Counted from the first letter of the stretch, positions 1-6,148 are shown. The stretch is 6,148 bases of DNA from Pseudomonadota bacterium (GCA_023387715.1 JAEWHQ010000006.1:1-6148), one strand, 5' to 3'. Numbers and translations are program-made. Notes: generated by a model not told the origin, from the sequence alone.

Positions 1-1
1 A

Positions 2-1114
2 GGCAAGCCACAACGTGACGGCGAGTTTATGGCTCAGCCGGAACTGGCAAAAACCTTTGAATATCTGGCTGAACATGGCGCGCGAAAAGGCTTTTATGAA
101 GGCCCGATCGCTCAGGAAATGGCCAAATCGCTCGAAGCACAGGGCTCGCCGCTGCGCTATGAAGATTTTGCCAACTACCATGCCAATTGGGCAGAGCCGA
201 TCACCTCAACCTATCGCGGCTATGATGTGTTCCAGCTGCCTCCGGCAACACAAGGCTTTGCAGCCCTGCAAATCCTCAATCTGCTGGAGCAATATGATGT
301 CAAATCATGGGGCTACAACACTGCTGCTTACTATCACCACATGGTGGAAGCAGTTAAAGTTGCCTTTGCTGACCGTGACGAATGGCTGAGTGACCCGAAA
401 CACGTTAAAATCCCGCTCGATACGTTCCTTTCCAAGGACTATGCGGCAAAACGCAAGCAGCTCATCAATGATGAAACTGTACTGGGCTTTAACGAGATCG
501 AACCGGGTGTCAAACATGGTGGTAATTTTGCCCACCGCGCACCGGACGGTGATACAGTTTATTTCTGTACCGCTGACGCAGACGGCATGATGGTTTCCAA
601 CATCCAGTCGATCTATCACGACTTCGGTGCTGCTGTGATTGCCGGTAATACCGGTATTATCATGCAAAACCGTGGCTCGTTCTTTGCGTTGGATGAAAAA
701 CATCCAAACTGTCTGGAAGCTGGCAAACACACTTTCCACACCATCATTCCGGCCATGCTGATGAAAGATGGTAAGCCGGTGATGGCCTATGGCACCATGG
801 GTGGCGAAGGCCAGCCGCAGACACAGGCCGCAATGATCACCCGTATGATCGACTTCGGCTTTAACGTGCAGCAGGCAATCGAAGCACCGCGCTGGCTGAT
901 GGGACGCACATGGGGCACGGTATCGCGTGATCTGGTGCTGGAATCACGTATGCCGGAAGAAGTTATCCGTGAACTGCGTCTGCGCGGTCATCCGGTTAAA
1001 ATGGCAAGCGGCTGGGAAGGCACTCTCGGCCATGCTCAAGCTATCCGCAAACATGCTGATGGCTATGAAGGCGGTGCTGACCCACGCGGTGACGGCATGG
1101 CGCTCGGCTTCTAA
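2..1114 (+). CDS. ggt: Gamma-glutamyltranspeptidase-family protein, 5' partial (YwrD/acylase-like type)
   Basis: This is an N-terminal nucleophile hydrolase of the gamma-glutamyltransferase family, which cleaves gamma-glutamyl or related amide bonds after splitting itself into two subunits. The frame is open from base 2 and the family is usually about 530-600 residues, so the 370 visible residues lack the N-terminus; the ATG at 29 is internal. The autoprocessing and catalytic Thr is most likely the ACA codon at 554-556, in the motif GDTVYFCTADADG, which leaves a small subunit of about 186 residues. The oxyanion Gly-Gly lies at 800-805, in GTMGGEGQPQTQ. The classical QMDDF segment and Ser-Ser pair that hold the glutamyl group in E. 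coli GGT are replaced by QNRGSFF and HT (in TFHTIIPAM). This fits the YwrD/cephalosporin-acylase-like branch, so glutathione may not be the substrate. A signal peptide, if any, lies outside the window. Family certain; substrate unknown. Confidence 0.93.
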   Translation, partial: GKPQRDGEFMAQPELAKTFEYLAEHGARKGFYEGPIAQEMAKSLEAQGSPLRYEDFANYHANWAEPITSTYRGYDVFQLPPATQGFAALQILNLLEQYDVKSWGYNTAAYYHHMVEAVKVAFADRDEWLSDPKHVKIPLDTFLSKDYAAKRKQLINDETVLGFNEIEPGVKHGGNFAHRAPDGDTVYFCTADADGMMVSNIQSIYHDFGAAVIAGNTGIIMQNRGSFFALDEKHPNCLEAGKHTFHTIIPAMLMKDGKPVMAYGTMGGEGQPQTQAAMITRMIDFGFNVQQAIEAPRWLMGRTWGTVSRDLVLESRMPEEVIRELRLRGHPVKMASGWEGTLGHAQAIRKHADGYEGGADPRGDGMALGF

Positions 1115-1125
1115 GCACATAAAAA

Positions 1126-1153
1126 GACCGGCTGTCCAATGGGCAGCCGGTTT
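1126..1153 (+). terminator. Hairpin just after ggt, probable weak terminator
   Basis: Arms ACCGGCTG (1127-1134) and CAGCCGGT (1144-1151) pair perfectly. The stem extends inward by three pairs, one of them T-G, to a loop of AAT. It starts 12 bases after the ggt stop codon. Only three Ts follow the stem, so it may be a weak terminator or may protect the mRNA 3' end, with the better terminator immediately downstream. Confidence 0.6.
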
Positions 1154-1164
1154 CATCCACTCAT

Positions 1165-1200
1165 AAAAAAACCGCCGGAGATAATCTCCGGCCGTTTTTT
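1165..1200. terminator. Bidirectional Rho-independent terminator between convergent genes
   Basis: Arms CCGGAGA (1175-1181) and TCTCCGG (1185-1191) enclose a TAA loop and extend by a G-C pair at 1174/1192. A C-C mismatch at 1173/1193 and a further C-G pair at 1172/1194 follow. Seven As (1165-1171) flank it on the left and six Ts (1195-1200) on the right, so either strand gives a hairpin plus U tract. It sits between the ggt stop (+) and the NDUFA9-like stop (-, 14 bases away) and can serve both genes. Confidence 0.92.
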
Positions 1201-1213
1201 GTATATCAGAAAA

Positions 1214-2203
1214 TTAATGAGCTTCGCGCATCTTGGTATATTGTCCGGCTACGCGGTAGCGCCACAAATAGGCTGGCAGAATAGCATCTGCGCCCTGTGG
1301 AGTAATGCCCATGCCCTGCAAAGTGCGCGCTTCAGAAGTCGCTGCATCCGATACAATATTATCCGACTTCAGGAAGGTGACCTGATCTGCGGTGATAAGC
1401 GGATTTGGCAGCAAGCCAATGATGCGGGCGTTGAATTTTGCCGCCCACCAAGGCATCGAAACGATGCAACGCTTGCGGTCAATCACCTTCAGCATATCGC
1501 CGATCCAGTCTTTAAACGACTGAATATCAGCGCCGCCCAGTTCATAGGTTGTGCCGCGGTTAAGCTTACCTTCAACCGATAGTAAAACGGCATCAGCGAC
1601 ATCGCCGACATAAACAAGCTGCATCTGGGTTTTGCCGCCACCGATCACCGGCAGAACAGGTGTAAAGCGTGCCAGATTGGCAAAACGATTGAAGAACTTG
1701 TCTTCCATGCCGAAAATCACCGACGGGCGCATGATAACGGCAGCTGGTGCTGCTTTCAGCACAGCCTGTTCGCCTTCAGCTTTGGTGCGGGCATAAACGG
1801 AAGCCGATTTCAAATCAGCGCCGAGTGCCGACATATGGGTCAGCGGAATATTCTGAGCGCTTGCCGCTTCAGCCACATTCTTAGCGCCAAACACATGTAC
1901 TGCATTAAAGCGCTGACGGCCGCTTTCAGCCTGTACGCCAACCAGATTGACGACATAATCTGAACCGGCAATGGCGCGGTCAATCGACCAGCGATAGCGC
2001 ACATTAGCCTGCACCATCTGGATCTGGCCAACATTGCCGAGCGGCTGCATATAATAAGCAATTTCAGGTTTGCGCACAGCAACGCGCACCATATAGCCGC
2101 GCTTGGCAAGTGCGGCCACCACAGCGCGTCCGACAAAACCCGAACCGCCGATCACAGTAACCAGTTTTGGTCTGTTGTGGACTTCATTGGGTTCGGTATT
2201 CAT
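1214..2203 (-). CDS. NDUFA9-like NAD(P)-binding protein (atypical SDR / complex I NDUFA9 subunit family)
   Basis: This 329-residue soluble Rossmann-fold protein belongs to the atypical short-chain dehydrogenase group that includes the mitochondrial complex I accessory subunit NDUFA9. The dinucleotide-binding loop GGSGFVG is at residues 19-25, after the beta strand LVTVI. An SDR-like YxxxK motif, YARTK, is at 137-141, with a candidate Ser at 125 (HMSALGAD). The segments MRPSVIFG (158-165) and LPNPLITADQV (265-275) are typical of this family in alphaproteobacteria. There is no signal peptide or membrane segment. The ATG start is supported by AGGAG seven bases upstream. It is divergent from lepA and convergent with ggt, so probably monocistronic. 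No respiratory complex I gene is nearby, and a role in complex I is borrowed from the family name. A quinone- or sugar-related reductase or a structural role remain possible. Confidence 0.9.
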   Translation of the reverse strand: MNTEPNEVHNRPKLVTVIGGSGFVGRAVVAALAKRGYMVRVAVRKPEIAYYMQPLGNVGQIQMVQANVRYRWSIDRAIAGSDYVVNLVGVQAESGRQRFNAVHVFGAKNVAEAASAQNIPLTHMSALGADLKSASVYARTKAEGEQAVLKAAPAAVIMRPSVIFGMEDKFFNRFANLARFTPVLPVIGGGKTQMQLVYVGDVADAVLLSVEGKLNRGTTYELGGADIQSFKDWIGDMLKVIDRKRCIVSMPWWAAKFNARIIGLLPNPLITADQVTFLKSDNIVSDAATSEARTLQGMGITPQGADAILPAYLWRYRVAGQYTKMREAH

Positions 2204-2210
2204 GCCTGAG

Positions 2211-2215
2211 CTCCT
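2211..2215 (-). promoter_or_regulatory. Ribosome binding site of the NDUFA9-like gene
   Basis: The minus strand reads AGGAG here, seven bases before the ATG at 2203-2201. This is a strong Shine-Dalgarno sequence at normal spacing and fixes the start codon. Confidence 0.8.
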
Positions 2216-2233
2216 AAGTGTATAACGGATGTC

Positions 2234-2255
2234 AACCTTAACCTATATCAAGGTT
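2234..2255. repeat. Inverted repeat AACCTT-N10-AAGGTT upstream of the NDUFA9-like gene
   Basis: Perfect 6-bp arms at 2234-2239 and 2250-2255 are separated by ten bases, close to one helical turn between arms. It begins 31 bp before the NDUFA9-like start codon and overlaps the minus-strand TTGACA. The geometry would suit a dimeric repressor site, but arms this short can arise by chance. Confidence 0.35.
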
Positions 2256-2297
2256 TCTCACGAGAATTATGAGGCTGATTTAATCCCTTTTGCGCGT

Positions 2298-2331
2298 TTG
2301 GCAAAGAACTATTGTCAAATAGTGTGCCCAA
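2298..2331. repeat. Nested inverted repeat upstream of lepA
   Basis: The inner arms ACTATT (2308-2313) and AATAGT (2318-2323) are perfect around GTCA. The outer segments TTGGCA (2298-2303) and TGCCCAA (2325-2331) are also complementary apart from one extra C. There is no T run after it, so it is not an ordinary terminator. It lies 71 bp or more upstream of the lepA start and could be an operator or cruciform-forming site for either divergent gene. Function is unknown. Confidence 0.45.
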
Positions 2332-2401
2332 TGAGCGCTTTTGCCACTGTGTCGCTGCAATACCACTTTGAATTTCGCTATAAAACTGCTAAATCGCGCC
2401 C

Positions 2402-4210
2402 ATGAGCACACCACTTGACCATATTCGCAATTTTTCCATCGTCGCACACATCGACCACGGTAAATCGACTCTCGCTGACCGCCTGATCCAATCGACAGGC
2501 GGACTGGAAACGCGCGAGATGAAGGATCAGATCCTTGATTCGATGGATATCGAGCGTGAACGCGGCATTACCATCAAGGCACAGACTGTCCGTTTGCACT
2601 ATAAAGCGCAAAATGGCGAAGATTATGTGCTGAACCTGATCGACACTCCCGGCCACGTTGACTTTGCCTATGAAGTCTCGCGTTCGCTGGCTGCGTGCGA
2701 AGGTTCTCTTCTGGTGGTCGACGCCTCACAGGGCGTTGAAGCGCAAACCTTGGCCAACGTTTATCAGGCCATGGACAACAACCACGAACTGGTCGTGGTT
2801 CTTAATAAAGTTGATCTGCCTGCAGCAGAACCTGACCGCGTTAAGGAACAGGTAGAAGATGTTATCGGTCTTGATGCATCCGATGCAGTGATGATTTCGG
2901 CTAAAACCGGTCTTGGTATTCCGGATGTGCTGGAAGCGATTGTCAATCGCCTGCCGCCTCCGAAAGCCGGTGACCGCAATGCGCCGCTCAAAGCCATGCT
3001 GGTTGATAGCTGGTATGACACCTATCTTGGCGTTATCGTTCTGGTGCGCATCATCGATGGCGTGCTGAAAAAAGGCCAGACCATCCGCATGATGGGTACA
3101 GGCGCAAAATATCCGGTCGAACGTACCGGTGTTTTCACGCCTAAAATGGTTGCCGTTGATGAATTAGGCCCTGGTGAACTCGGCTTCATCACCGCCTCGA
3201 TCAAGGAAGTTGCTGACACGCGCGTCGGTGATACCATCACCGAAGACCGCCGCCCGACACCGGAAATGCTGCCGGGCTTTAAGCCGGCACAGCCTGTTGT
3301 ATTCTGTGGCCTCTTCCCTGTTGATGCAGCAGATTTTGAAGATCTGCGCTCGGCGATGGGCAAACTGCGCCTCAATGATGCAAGCTTCTCCTTCGAGATG
3401 GAAACATCGGCGGCACTCGGTTTTGGTTTCCGTTGCGGCTTTTTGGGTCTTTTGCATCTGGAAATCATTCAAGAGCGTTTGGAGCGTGAGTTCAACCTTG
3501 ATCTCATCGCCACAGCGCCATCTGTTGTCTATCGTATGAACATGCTCGACGGCTCAGTTGCAGAATTGCACAATCCGGCCGACATGCCTGACGTGGTCAA
3601 AATCACGTCGATTGAAGAGCCTTGGATTCGCGCCACCATCATGACACCGGATGATTATCTGGGTTCGATTTTGAAGCTTTGTCAGGATCGCCGCGGTATT
3701 CAGGTTGATCTGTCTTATGTCGGTCCGCGCGCCATGGTCACCTATGACCTGCCGCTCAACGAAGTCGTGTTTGACTTCTACGATCGCCTGAAGTCGATCT
3801 CCAAGGGTTACGCATCTTTCGACTACGCTATCTCGGAATACCGTGAAGGTGATCTGGTTAAAATGTCGATCCTCGTCAATGAGGAGCCGGTTGATGCGCT
3901 TTCCATGCTGGTTCACCGCAGCGCTGCCGAAAAACGCGGTCGTGTGCTTTGTGAAAAGCTGAAAGACCTGATCCCGCAGCATATGTTTAAAATTCCGATT
4001 CAGGCTGCCATCGGCGGACGTATCGTTGCGCGTGAGACCATTTCGGCACTTCGTAAAGACGTGACGGCAAAATGTTACGGTGGTGACGTTTCCCGTAAGC
4101 GCAAACTTCTGGAAAAGCAGAAAGAAGGTAAAAAGCGCATGCGTCAGTTCGGCCGTGTGGAAATTCCACAGGAAGCCTTTATTCAAGCGCTCAAAATGGG
4201 CGACGAATAA
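2402..4210 (+). CDS. lepA: Elongation factor 4 (LepA), ribosome-associated GTPase
   Basis: LepA/EF4 is a conserved translational GTPase that binds the ribosome and affects translocation and initiation, most noticeably under stress. The 602 residues match the usual full length. GTPase motifs are complete: P-loop AHIDHGKS (15-22), RGIT switch I (54-57), DTPGH (81-85, with the catalytic His), NKVD (135-138) and SAK (166-168). Beta-barrel and EF-G-like domains follow, then the LepA-specific C-terminal domain with the basic segment [20 protein letters not shown] from residue 559. The protein lacks EF-G domain IV, as expected. The N-terminus [20 protein letters not shown] matches alphaproteobacterial homologues, which supports the ATG at 2402 although no Shine-Dalgarno sequence precedes it. 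It is transcribed alone, divergent from the NDUFA9-like gene and closed by a strong terminator, unlike the lepA-lepB arrangement of E. coli. Confidence 0.98.
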   Translation: MSTPLDHIRNFSIVAHIDHGKSTLADRLIQSTGGLETREMKDQILDSMDIERERGITIKAQTVRLHYKAQNGEDYVLNLIDTPGHVDFAYEVSRSLAACEGSLLVVDASQGVEAQTLANVYQAMDNNHELVVVLNKVDLPAAEPDRVKEQVEDVIGLDASDAVMISAKTGLGIPDVLEAIVNRLPPPKAGDRNAPLKAMLVDSWYDTYLGVIVLVRIIDGVLKKGQTIRMMGTGAKYPVERTGVFTPKMVAVDELGPGELGFITASIKEVADTRVGDTITEDRRPTPEMLPGFKPAQPVVFCGLFPVDAADFEDLRSAMGKLRLNDASFSFEMETSAALGFGFRCGFLGLLHLEIIQERLEREFNLDLIATAPSVVYRMNMLDGSVAELHNPADMPDVVKITSIEEPWIRATIMTPDDYLGSILKLCQDRRGIQVDLSYVGPRAMVTYDLPLNEVVFDFYDRLKSISKGYASFDYAISEYREGDLVKMSILVNEEPVDALSMLVHRSAAEKRGRVLCEKLKDLIPQHMFKIPIQAAIGGRIVARETISALRKDVTAKCYGGDVSRKRKLLEKQKEGKKRMRQFGRVEIPQEAFIQALKMGDE

Positions 4211-4230
4211 TAAAACGCTCTATCAAATCA

Positions 4231-4264
4231 AAAGCCCCGCTGAAAACCTTCAGCGGGGCTTTTT
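4231..4264. terminator. Strong bidirectional terminator between lepA and crcB
   Basis: The arms AAGCCCCGCTGAA (4232-4244) and TTCAGCGGGGCTT (4249-4261) are perfectly complementary around the loop AACC. A T run follows on + and an A run (4228-4233) precedes, so a hairpin with a U tract forms in both directions. It lies 20 bases after the lepA stop and four bases beyond the crcB stop on -. Confidence 0.95.
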
Positions 4265-4268
4265 CATT

Positions 4269-4658
4269 TCACGCGGAGGTGTTGAGCCGCATTGCCAGCC
4301 AATAACCGACGGCTGCTGCCAGCACACAAAAAATCACTGATATTACAATATTCAAGGCAGCGCGCCCCAGCGCCCCTGCCCGCAACATTTCAAAAACCTG
4401 CAAGCTGAATGTGGAAAATGTGGTGAAGCCACCGCAAACACCCACCATAAATGCAAGCCGCCACACTTCCGGCAAATGATAGCGCCCCTGCAACATGGTC
4501 AGCGCACCAAAAAAAGCAATCGCAAACGAACCGGCAATATTGATGCTGATTGTGCCCCACGGCATCGAGCGGCTCAGCGGCAGCATCCAGATACCAATCC
4601 AATAACGCGCCACAGAGCCCAGCGCCCCGCCCAATGCAACAGCCAATGTTTCTTTCAT
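4269..4658 (-). CDS. crcB: Fluoride channel CrcB/Fluc
   Basis: CrcB (FluC) proteins are small inner-membrane channels that export toxic fluoride and work as antiparallel dimers. At 129 residues this is the normal size for one subunit. Four hydrophobic helices lie at about 4-25, 35-56, 66-87 and 100-122. Family signatures are present: [11 protein letters not shown] (10-20), the pore Asn in SINIAGSF (N40), and the helix-3 break GGFTTFSTF (76-84), which carries the central Na+ site and the pore phenylalanines F81 and F84. The ATG gives the expected family N-terminus, but the Shine-Dalgarno match upstream is weak (GAG, 11 bases away). A single gene with all key residues suggests a homodimer; no second crcB paralogue is adjacent. 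I see no fluoride riboswitch upstream. Confidence 0.96.
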   Translation of the reverse strand: MKETLAVALGGALGSVARYWIGIWMLPLSRSMPWGTISINIAGSFAIAFFGALTMLQGRYHLPEVWRLAFMVGVCGGFTTFSTFSLQVFEMLRAGALGRAALNIVISVIFCVLAAAVGYWLAMRLNTSA

Positions 4659-4786
4659 TGTCGCAATATCTCAAAATTTATTGTTAAACTAAAGCCTGAT
4701 TTGGTTTTTATATGATGCGTCATTACTATTTATATCTGTGTAGCGATCAAGACGAATATACGTGCATTCACTTAAGGACATGAAGT
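4659..4786. promoter_or_regulatory. Divergent AT-rich spacer with putative promoters for crcB and the EEP gene
   Basis: This 128-bp region separates two outward-facing genes. Toward the EEP gene, TTGGTT (4701-4706) and TACTAT (4724-4729) are 17 bases apart and form a weak sigma70-like pair. Toward crcB, the minus strand has TATAAA (4712-4707), a possible -10 without a good -35. No hairpin, riboswitch or longer ORF was seen. Confidence 0.4.
4774..4778 (+). promoter_or_regulatory. Ribosome binding site that selects the TTG start of the EEP gene
   Basis: AAGGA lies eight bases before the TTG at 4787, a good spacing. An ATG at 4780 is only one base from it and opens a frame of just nine codons (stop TAA 4807-4809), so the TTG is the better initiator. 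Confidence 0.6.
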
Positions 4787-5638
4787 TTGCGAAAGATACT
4801 CAACCCTAACAACCTCTCCGGCAGTATTCTTTCAGCCATTCGTAAACGCTCGTTTTATGAGCCGTTTGAACCACGCCATGCGCCCACGGATACGGTGATC
4901 GCTTCTTATAATGTTCACAAATGTGTTGGCACCGACAAACAATTTGCCCCTGAGCGCATTGCCGATGTGATTGGTGAAATTAATGCCGATGTGATTGCTT
5001 TGCAGGAAGCAGACAAGCGCTTTGGTGAGCGCACCGGTCTGTTGGATCTCGGCCGGCTTTATCAAAATTCCGGTCTTGTACCGGTGCCGATTACCTCTTT
5101 TTCAGAAGGTGGTCACGGCTGGCACGGTAATCTTTTGCTTTTCCGCGAAGGTTTGGTGCGCGAAGTGCGCCAGCTTTCACTGCCCGGTGTCGAGCCACGC
5201 GGCGCTTTGATGGTTGATCTGGAGCTTGCCAACGGGCCATTGCGCATTATTGCTGCGCATTTAGGGCTTTTGAAAAAATCCCGCGCGCAACAGGCCGAAA
5301 CGATTTTAAGCACCATGGCCAATTCCGAGTTTCTGCCGACCCTGATGATCGGCGATCTCAATGAATGGCGGGTGGGAAAGACATCTTCGCTCAATGCCCT
5401 TAATCCGGTTTTCAACCCGAATGCGGGCGTAGTGCCAAGCTTTCCTTCACGTTTTCCTGTACTGGCACTCGACCGGATTATGGGAGCGCCCCATAATCTG
5501 ATTACCAATATCGAAGTGCATGACAGCCCGCTTGCCCGTGTTGCCTCTGATCACCTGCCGATCAAGGCGCATATTGATCTGCAAGCCACGATGGAGCGCC
5601 TGAGCCTGATTAAAGATAAGGTGACCCCAACCAAATAA
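4787..5638 (+). CDS. Endonuclease/exonuclease/phosphatase (EEP) family hydrolase
   Basis: This 283-residue protein has the DNase I-like fold used by Mg2+-dependent nucleases and phosphodiesterases acting on nucleic acids, phosphoinositides or sphingomyelin. The metal and catalytic motifs are in the family order: YNVHKC (N42), LQEAD (E74), the AAHLG histidine (H158), GDLNEW (D190, N192), LDRIMG (D229) and SDHLP (D255, H256). All key residues are present, so it should be active. No signal peptide or membrane helix is evident; the first 30 residues are basic and lie before the domain. Initiation at TTG is inferred because an in-frame TGA sits at 4781-4783, no in-frame ATG occurs before the domain, and AAGGA is correctly spaced. 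A GTG at about residue 37 would cut into the fold. Its last 29 bp overlap the convergent PLD-type gene. The substrate cannot be told from sequence. Confidence 0.92.
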   Translation: MRKILNPNNLSGSILSAIRKRSFYEPFEPRHAPTDTVIASYNVHKCVGTDKQFAPERIADVIGEINADVIALQEADKRFGERTGLLDLGRLYQNSGLVPVPITSFSEGGHGWHGNLLLFREGLVREVRQLSLPGVEPRGALMVDLELANGPLRIIAAHLGLLKKSRAQQAETILSTMANSEFLPTLMIGDLNEWRVGKTSSLNALNPVFNPNAGVVPSFPSRFPVLALDRIMGAPHNLITNIEVHDSPLARVASDHLPIKAHIDLQATMERLSLIKDKVTPTK

Positions 5639-6148
5639 TCCGGTCGGTCAGACGGCGCAAAAATGGCTGTTTTCGCAAATCGTCCAAGAGAACAGGCGTG
5701 CTGGACTTTTTAATCGCACGGATACGGTCTTCCAACTGTCCGGCAAATTCAAAATCCAGAACCTCCATGTCGATTTCAAAGTTCAGCCGCAACGAGCGCG
5801 GGTCGATATTGGATGAACCGACATAAGACCAAACGCCATCAATGGTCATCAGTTTTGAGTGGTTGAAAGCGCCACTGGCACGCCAGATTTTACAACCATC
5901 CTTCAACAACTGGTCAAATTGCGCCCGCATTGCGCGATCAACCAATTTCAGATTATTGACGCCGGGAATGATAATATCCACGCCGACACCACGACGTGCA
6001 GCCGTTACCAGCGCACTGATCAACTCACGATCCGGCAGCAAATAAGGTGACATGATCAAAATATGATCCTGCGCCACCGAAAAAGCCCCCATCATCATAC
6101 GATGATTGGTTTCAAGGTTTTTATCTGGTCCTGTTGCCACCACCCGCA
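5610..6148 (-). CDS. Phospholipase D-like / cardiolipin synthase-type protein, C-terminal part
   Basis: PLD-superfamily enzymes form or cleave phosphodiester bonds, and bacterial members often make cardiolipin at the inner membrane. About 179 C-terminal residues are visible. The frame stays open to the right edge, so the GTG at 6143 is not a credible start. The visible HKD motif, HSKLMTID (His codon 5861-5859), is followed by GSSNIDPRSLRLNFE. This should be the second of two HKD motifs; the first, with any N-terminal membrane helices, lies outside the window. The segment ATGPDKNLETNH before it and MSPYLLPDREL match the start of the second PLD repeat in cardiolipin synthases. The C-terminus SPYL is common in alphaproteobacterial homologues, which supports the stop codon and hence the overlap with the EEP gene. 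A phospholipase D of other specificity is the main alternative. Confidence 0.9.
   Translation of the reverse strand, partial: RVVATGPDKNLETNHRMMMGAFSVAQDHILIMSPYLLPDRELISALVTAARRGVGVDIIIPGVNNLKLVDRAMRAQFDQLLKDGCKIWRASGAFNHSKLMTIDGVWSYVGSSNIDPRSLRLNFEIDMEVLDFEFAGQLEDRIRAIKKSSTPVLLDDLRKQPFLRRLTDRIIWLGSPYL

Larger units (their letters stand above)
2204..2401. promoter_or_regulatory. Divergent intergenic/promoter region between the NDUFA9-like gene and lepA
   Basis: Both flanking genes start outward from this 198-bp stretch, so it must hold both promoters. Candidates are weak. Toward lepA, TATAAA (2379-2384) could be a -10 with the poor -35 CTGCAA (2355-2360) 18 bases upstream, giving a leader of only about ten bases. 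Toward the NDUFA9-like gene, the minus strand has TTGACA (2235-2230) and TATACA (2224-2219), but only five bases separate them, so they are not a standard pair. Two inverted repeats are listed separately. No small ORF or RNA gene is evident. Confidence 0.55.

Noticed and set aside
646..659. Perfect 14-bp palindrome TAATACCGGTATTA inside ggt
   Set aside because: It lies wholly within conserved codons for the GNTGII segment of the protein, so it is most simply a by-product of coding sequence.
305..739. 144-codon open frame on - inside ggt
   Set aside because: It lies antisense to a clearly coding and conserved region, has no recognisable domain and no ribosome binding site of note; a shadow frame.
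1139..1582. 147-codon open frame on + covering the terminator and the NDUFA9-like 3' end
   Set aside because: It would translate through the terminator hairpin and antisense to a conserved gene; no motif is recognisable.
2368..2395. TTGAAT ... TAAATC as a lepA promoter giving a fully leaderless mRNA
   Set aside because: The spacing of 16 is acceptable, but the -10 match is poor (about 3 of 6), so it is not better than the TATAAA candidate and is not listed as a feature.
3554..4186. 210-codon open frame on - inside lepA
   Set aside because: Despite its length it is antisense to the conserved LepA C-terminal half and shows no family resemblance or plausible initiation signals.
4390..4674. 94-codon open frame on - overlapping crcB in another frame
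   Set aside because: The crcB frame carries all channel motifs; this frame is out of phase with it and resembles nothing known.
1..6148. Hidden mobile element, defence island or novel multi-gene system
   Set aside because: All genes are recognisable core families with short spacers, similar composition and proper terminators. There are no transposase, integrase, long direct repeats, tRNA junction or unknown gene cluster.

Overview
The window looks like core chromosome from an alphaproteobacterium of the order Hyphomicrobiales, most likely a member or close relative of the Brucellaceae. The main reason is the complete LepA (EF4), which closely resembles the Brucella/Ochrobactrum protein as I remember it. 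The NDUFA9-like reductase and the small DNase I-fold protein next to a phospholipase D-like protein also fit rhizobial and brucella-type genomes. Base composition appears near 50% G+C, lower than typical Brucella, so a lower-GC relative is possible. The genus is inference and cannot be fixed from the sequence alone.

Layout, left to right: (1) the 3' two thirds of a gamma-glutamyltranspeptidase-family gene on +, running in from beyond the left edge; (2) two hairpins in tandem, the second a clear bidirectional terminator; (3) a complete NAD(P)-binding NDUFA9-like gene on -; (4) a 198-bp divergent intergenic region with two inverted repeats and weak promoter candidates; (5) lepA on +; (6) a strong bidirectional terminator; (7) crcB, a fluoride channel, on -; (8) a 128-bp AT-rich divergent spacer; (9) an endonuclease/exonuclease/phosphatase (EEP) family gene on +, probably starting at TTG; (10) the C-terminal part of a phospholipase D/cardiolipin synthase-type gene on -, which overlaps the EEP gene tail to tail by 29 bp and runs off the right edge.

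Every neighbouring pair is convergent or divergent, so each complete gene is probably transcribed alone and no operon is visible. The functions are housekeeping: gamma-glutamyl or amide chemistry, a redox-type cofactor-binding protein, translation, fluoride resistance, and possibly membrane phospholipid metabolism. The only pair that may share a role is the EEP gene and the PLD-type gene, and that is inference.

I found no tRNA, rRNA, CRISPR array, insertion sequence, phage gene, toxin-antitoxin pair or defence system, and nothing that supports a previously undescribed system. The points worth a second look are small: a non-classical substrate pocket in the GGT-family protein, no Shine-Dalgarno sequence before lepA, nested inverted repeats upstream of lepA, the TTG start with a decoy ATG, and the convergent coding overlap.
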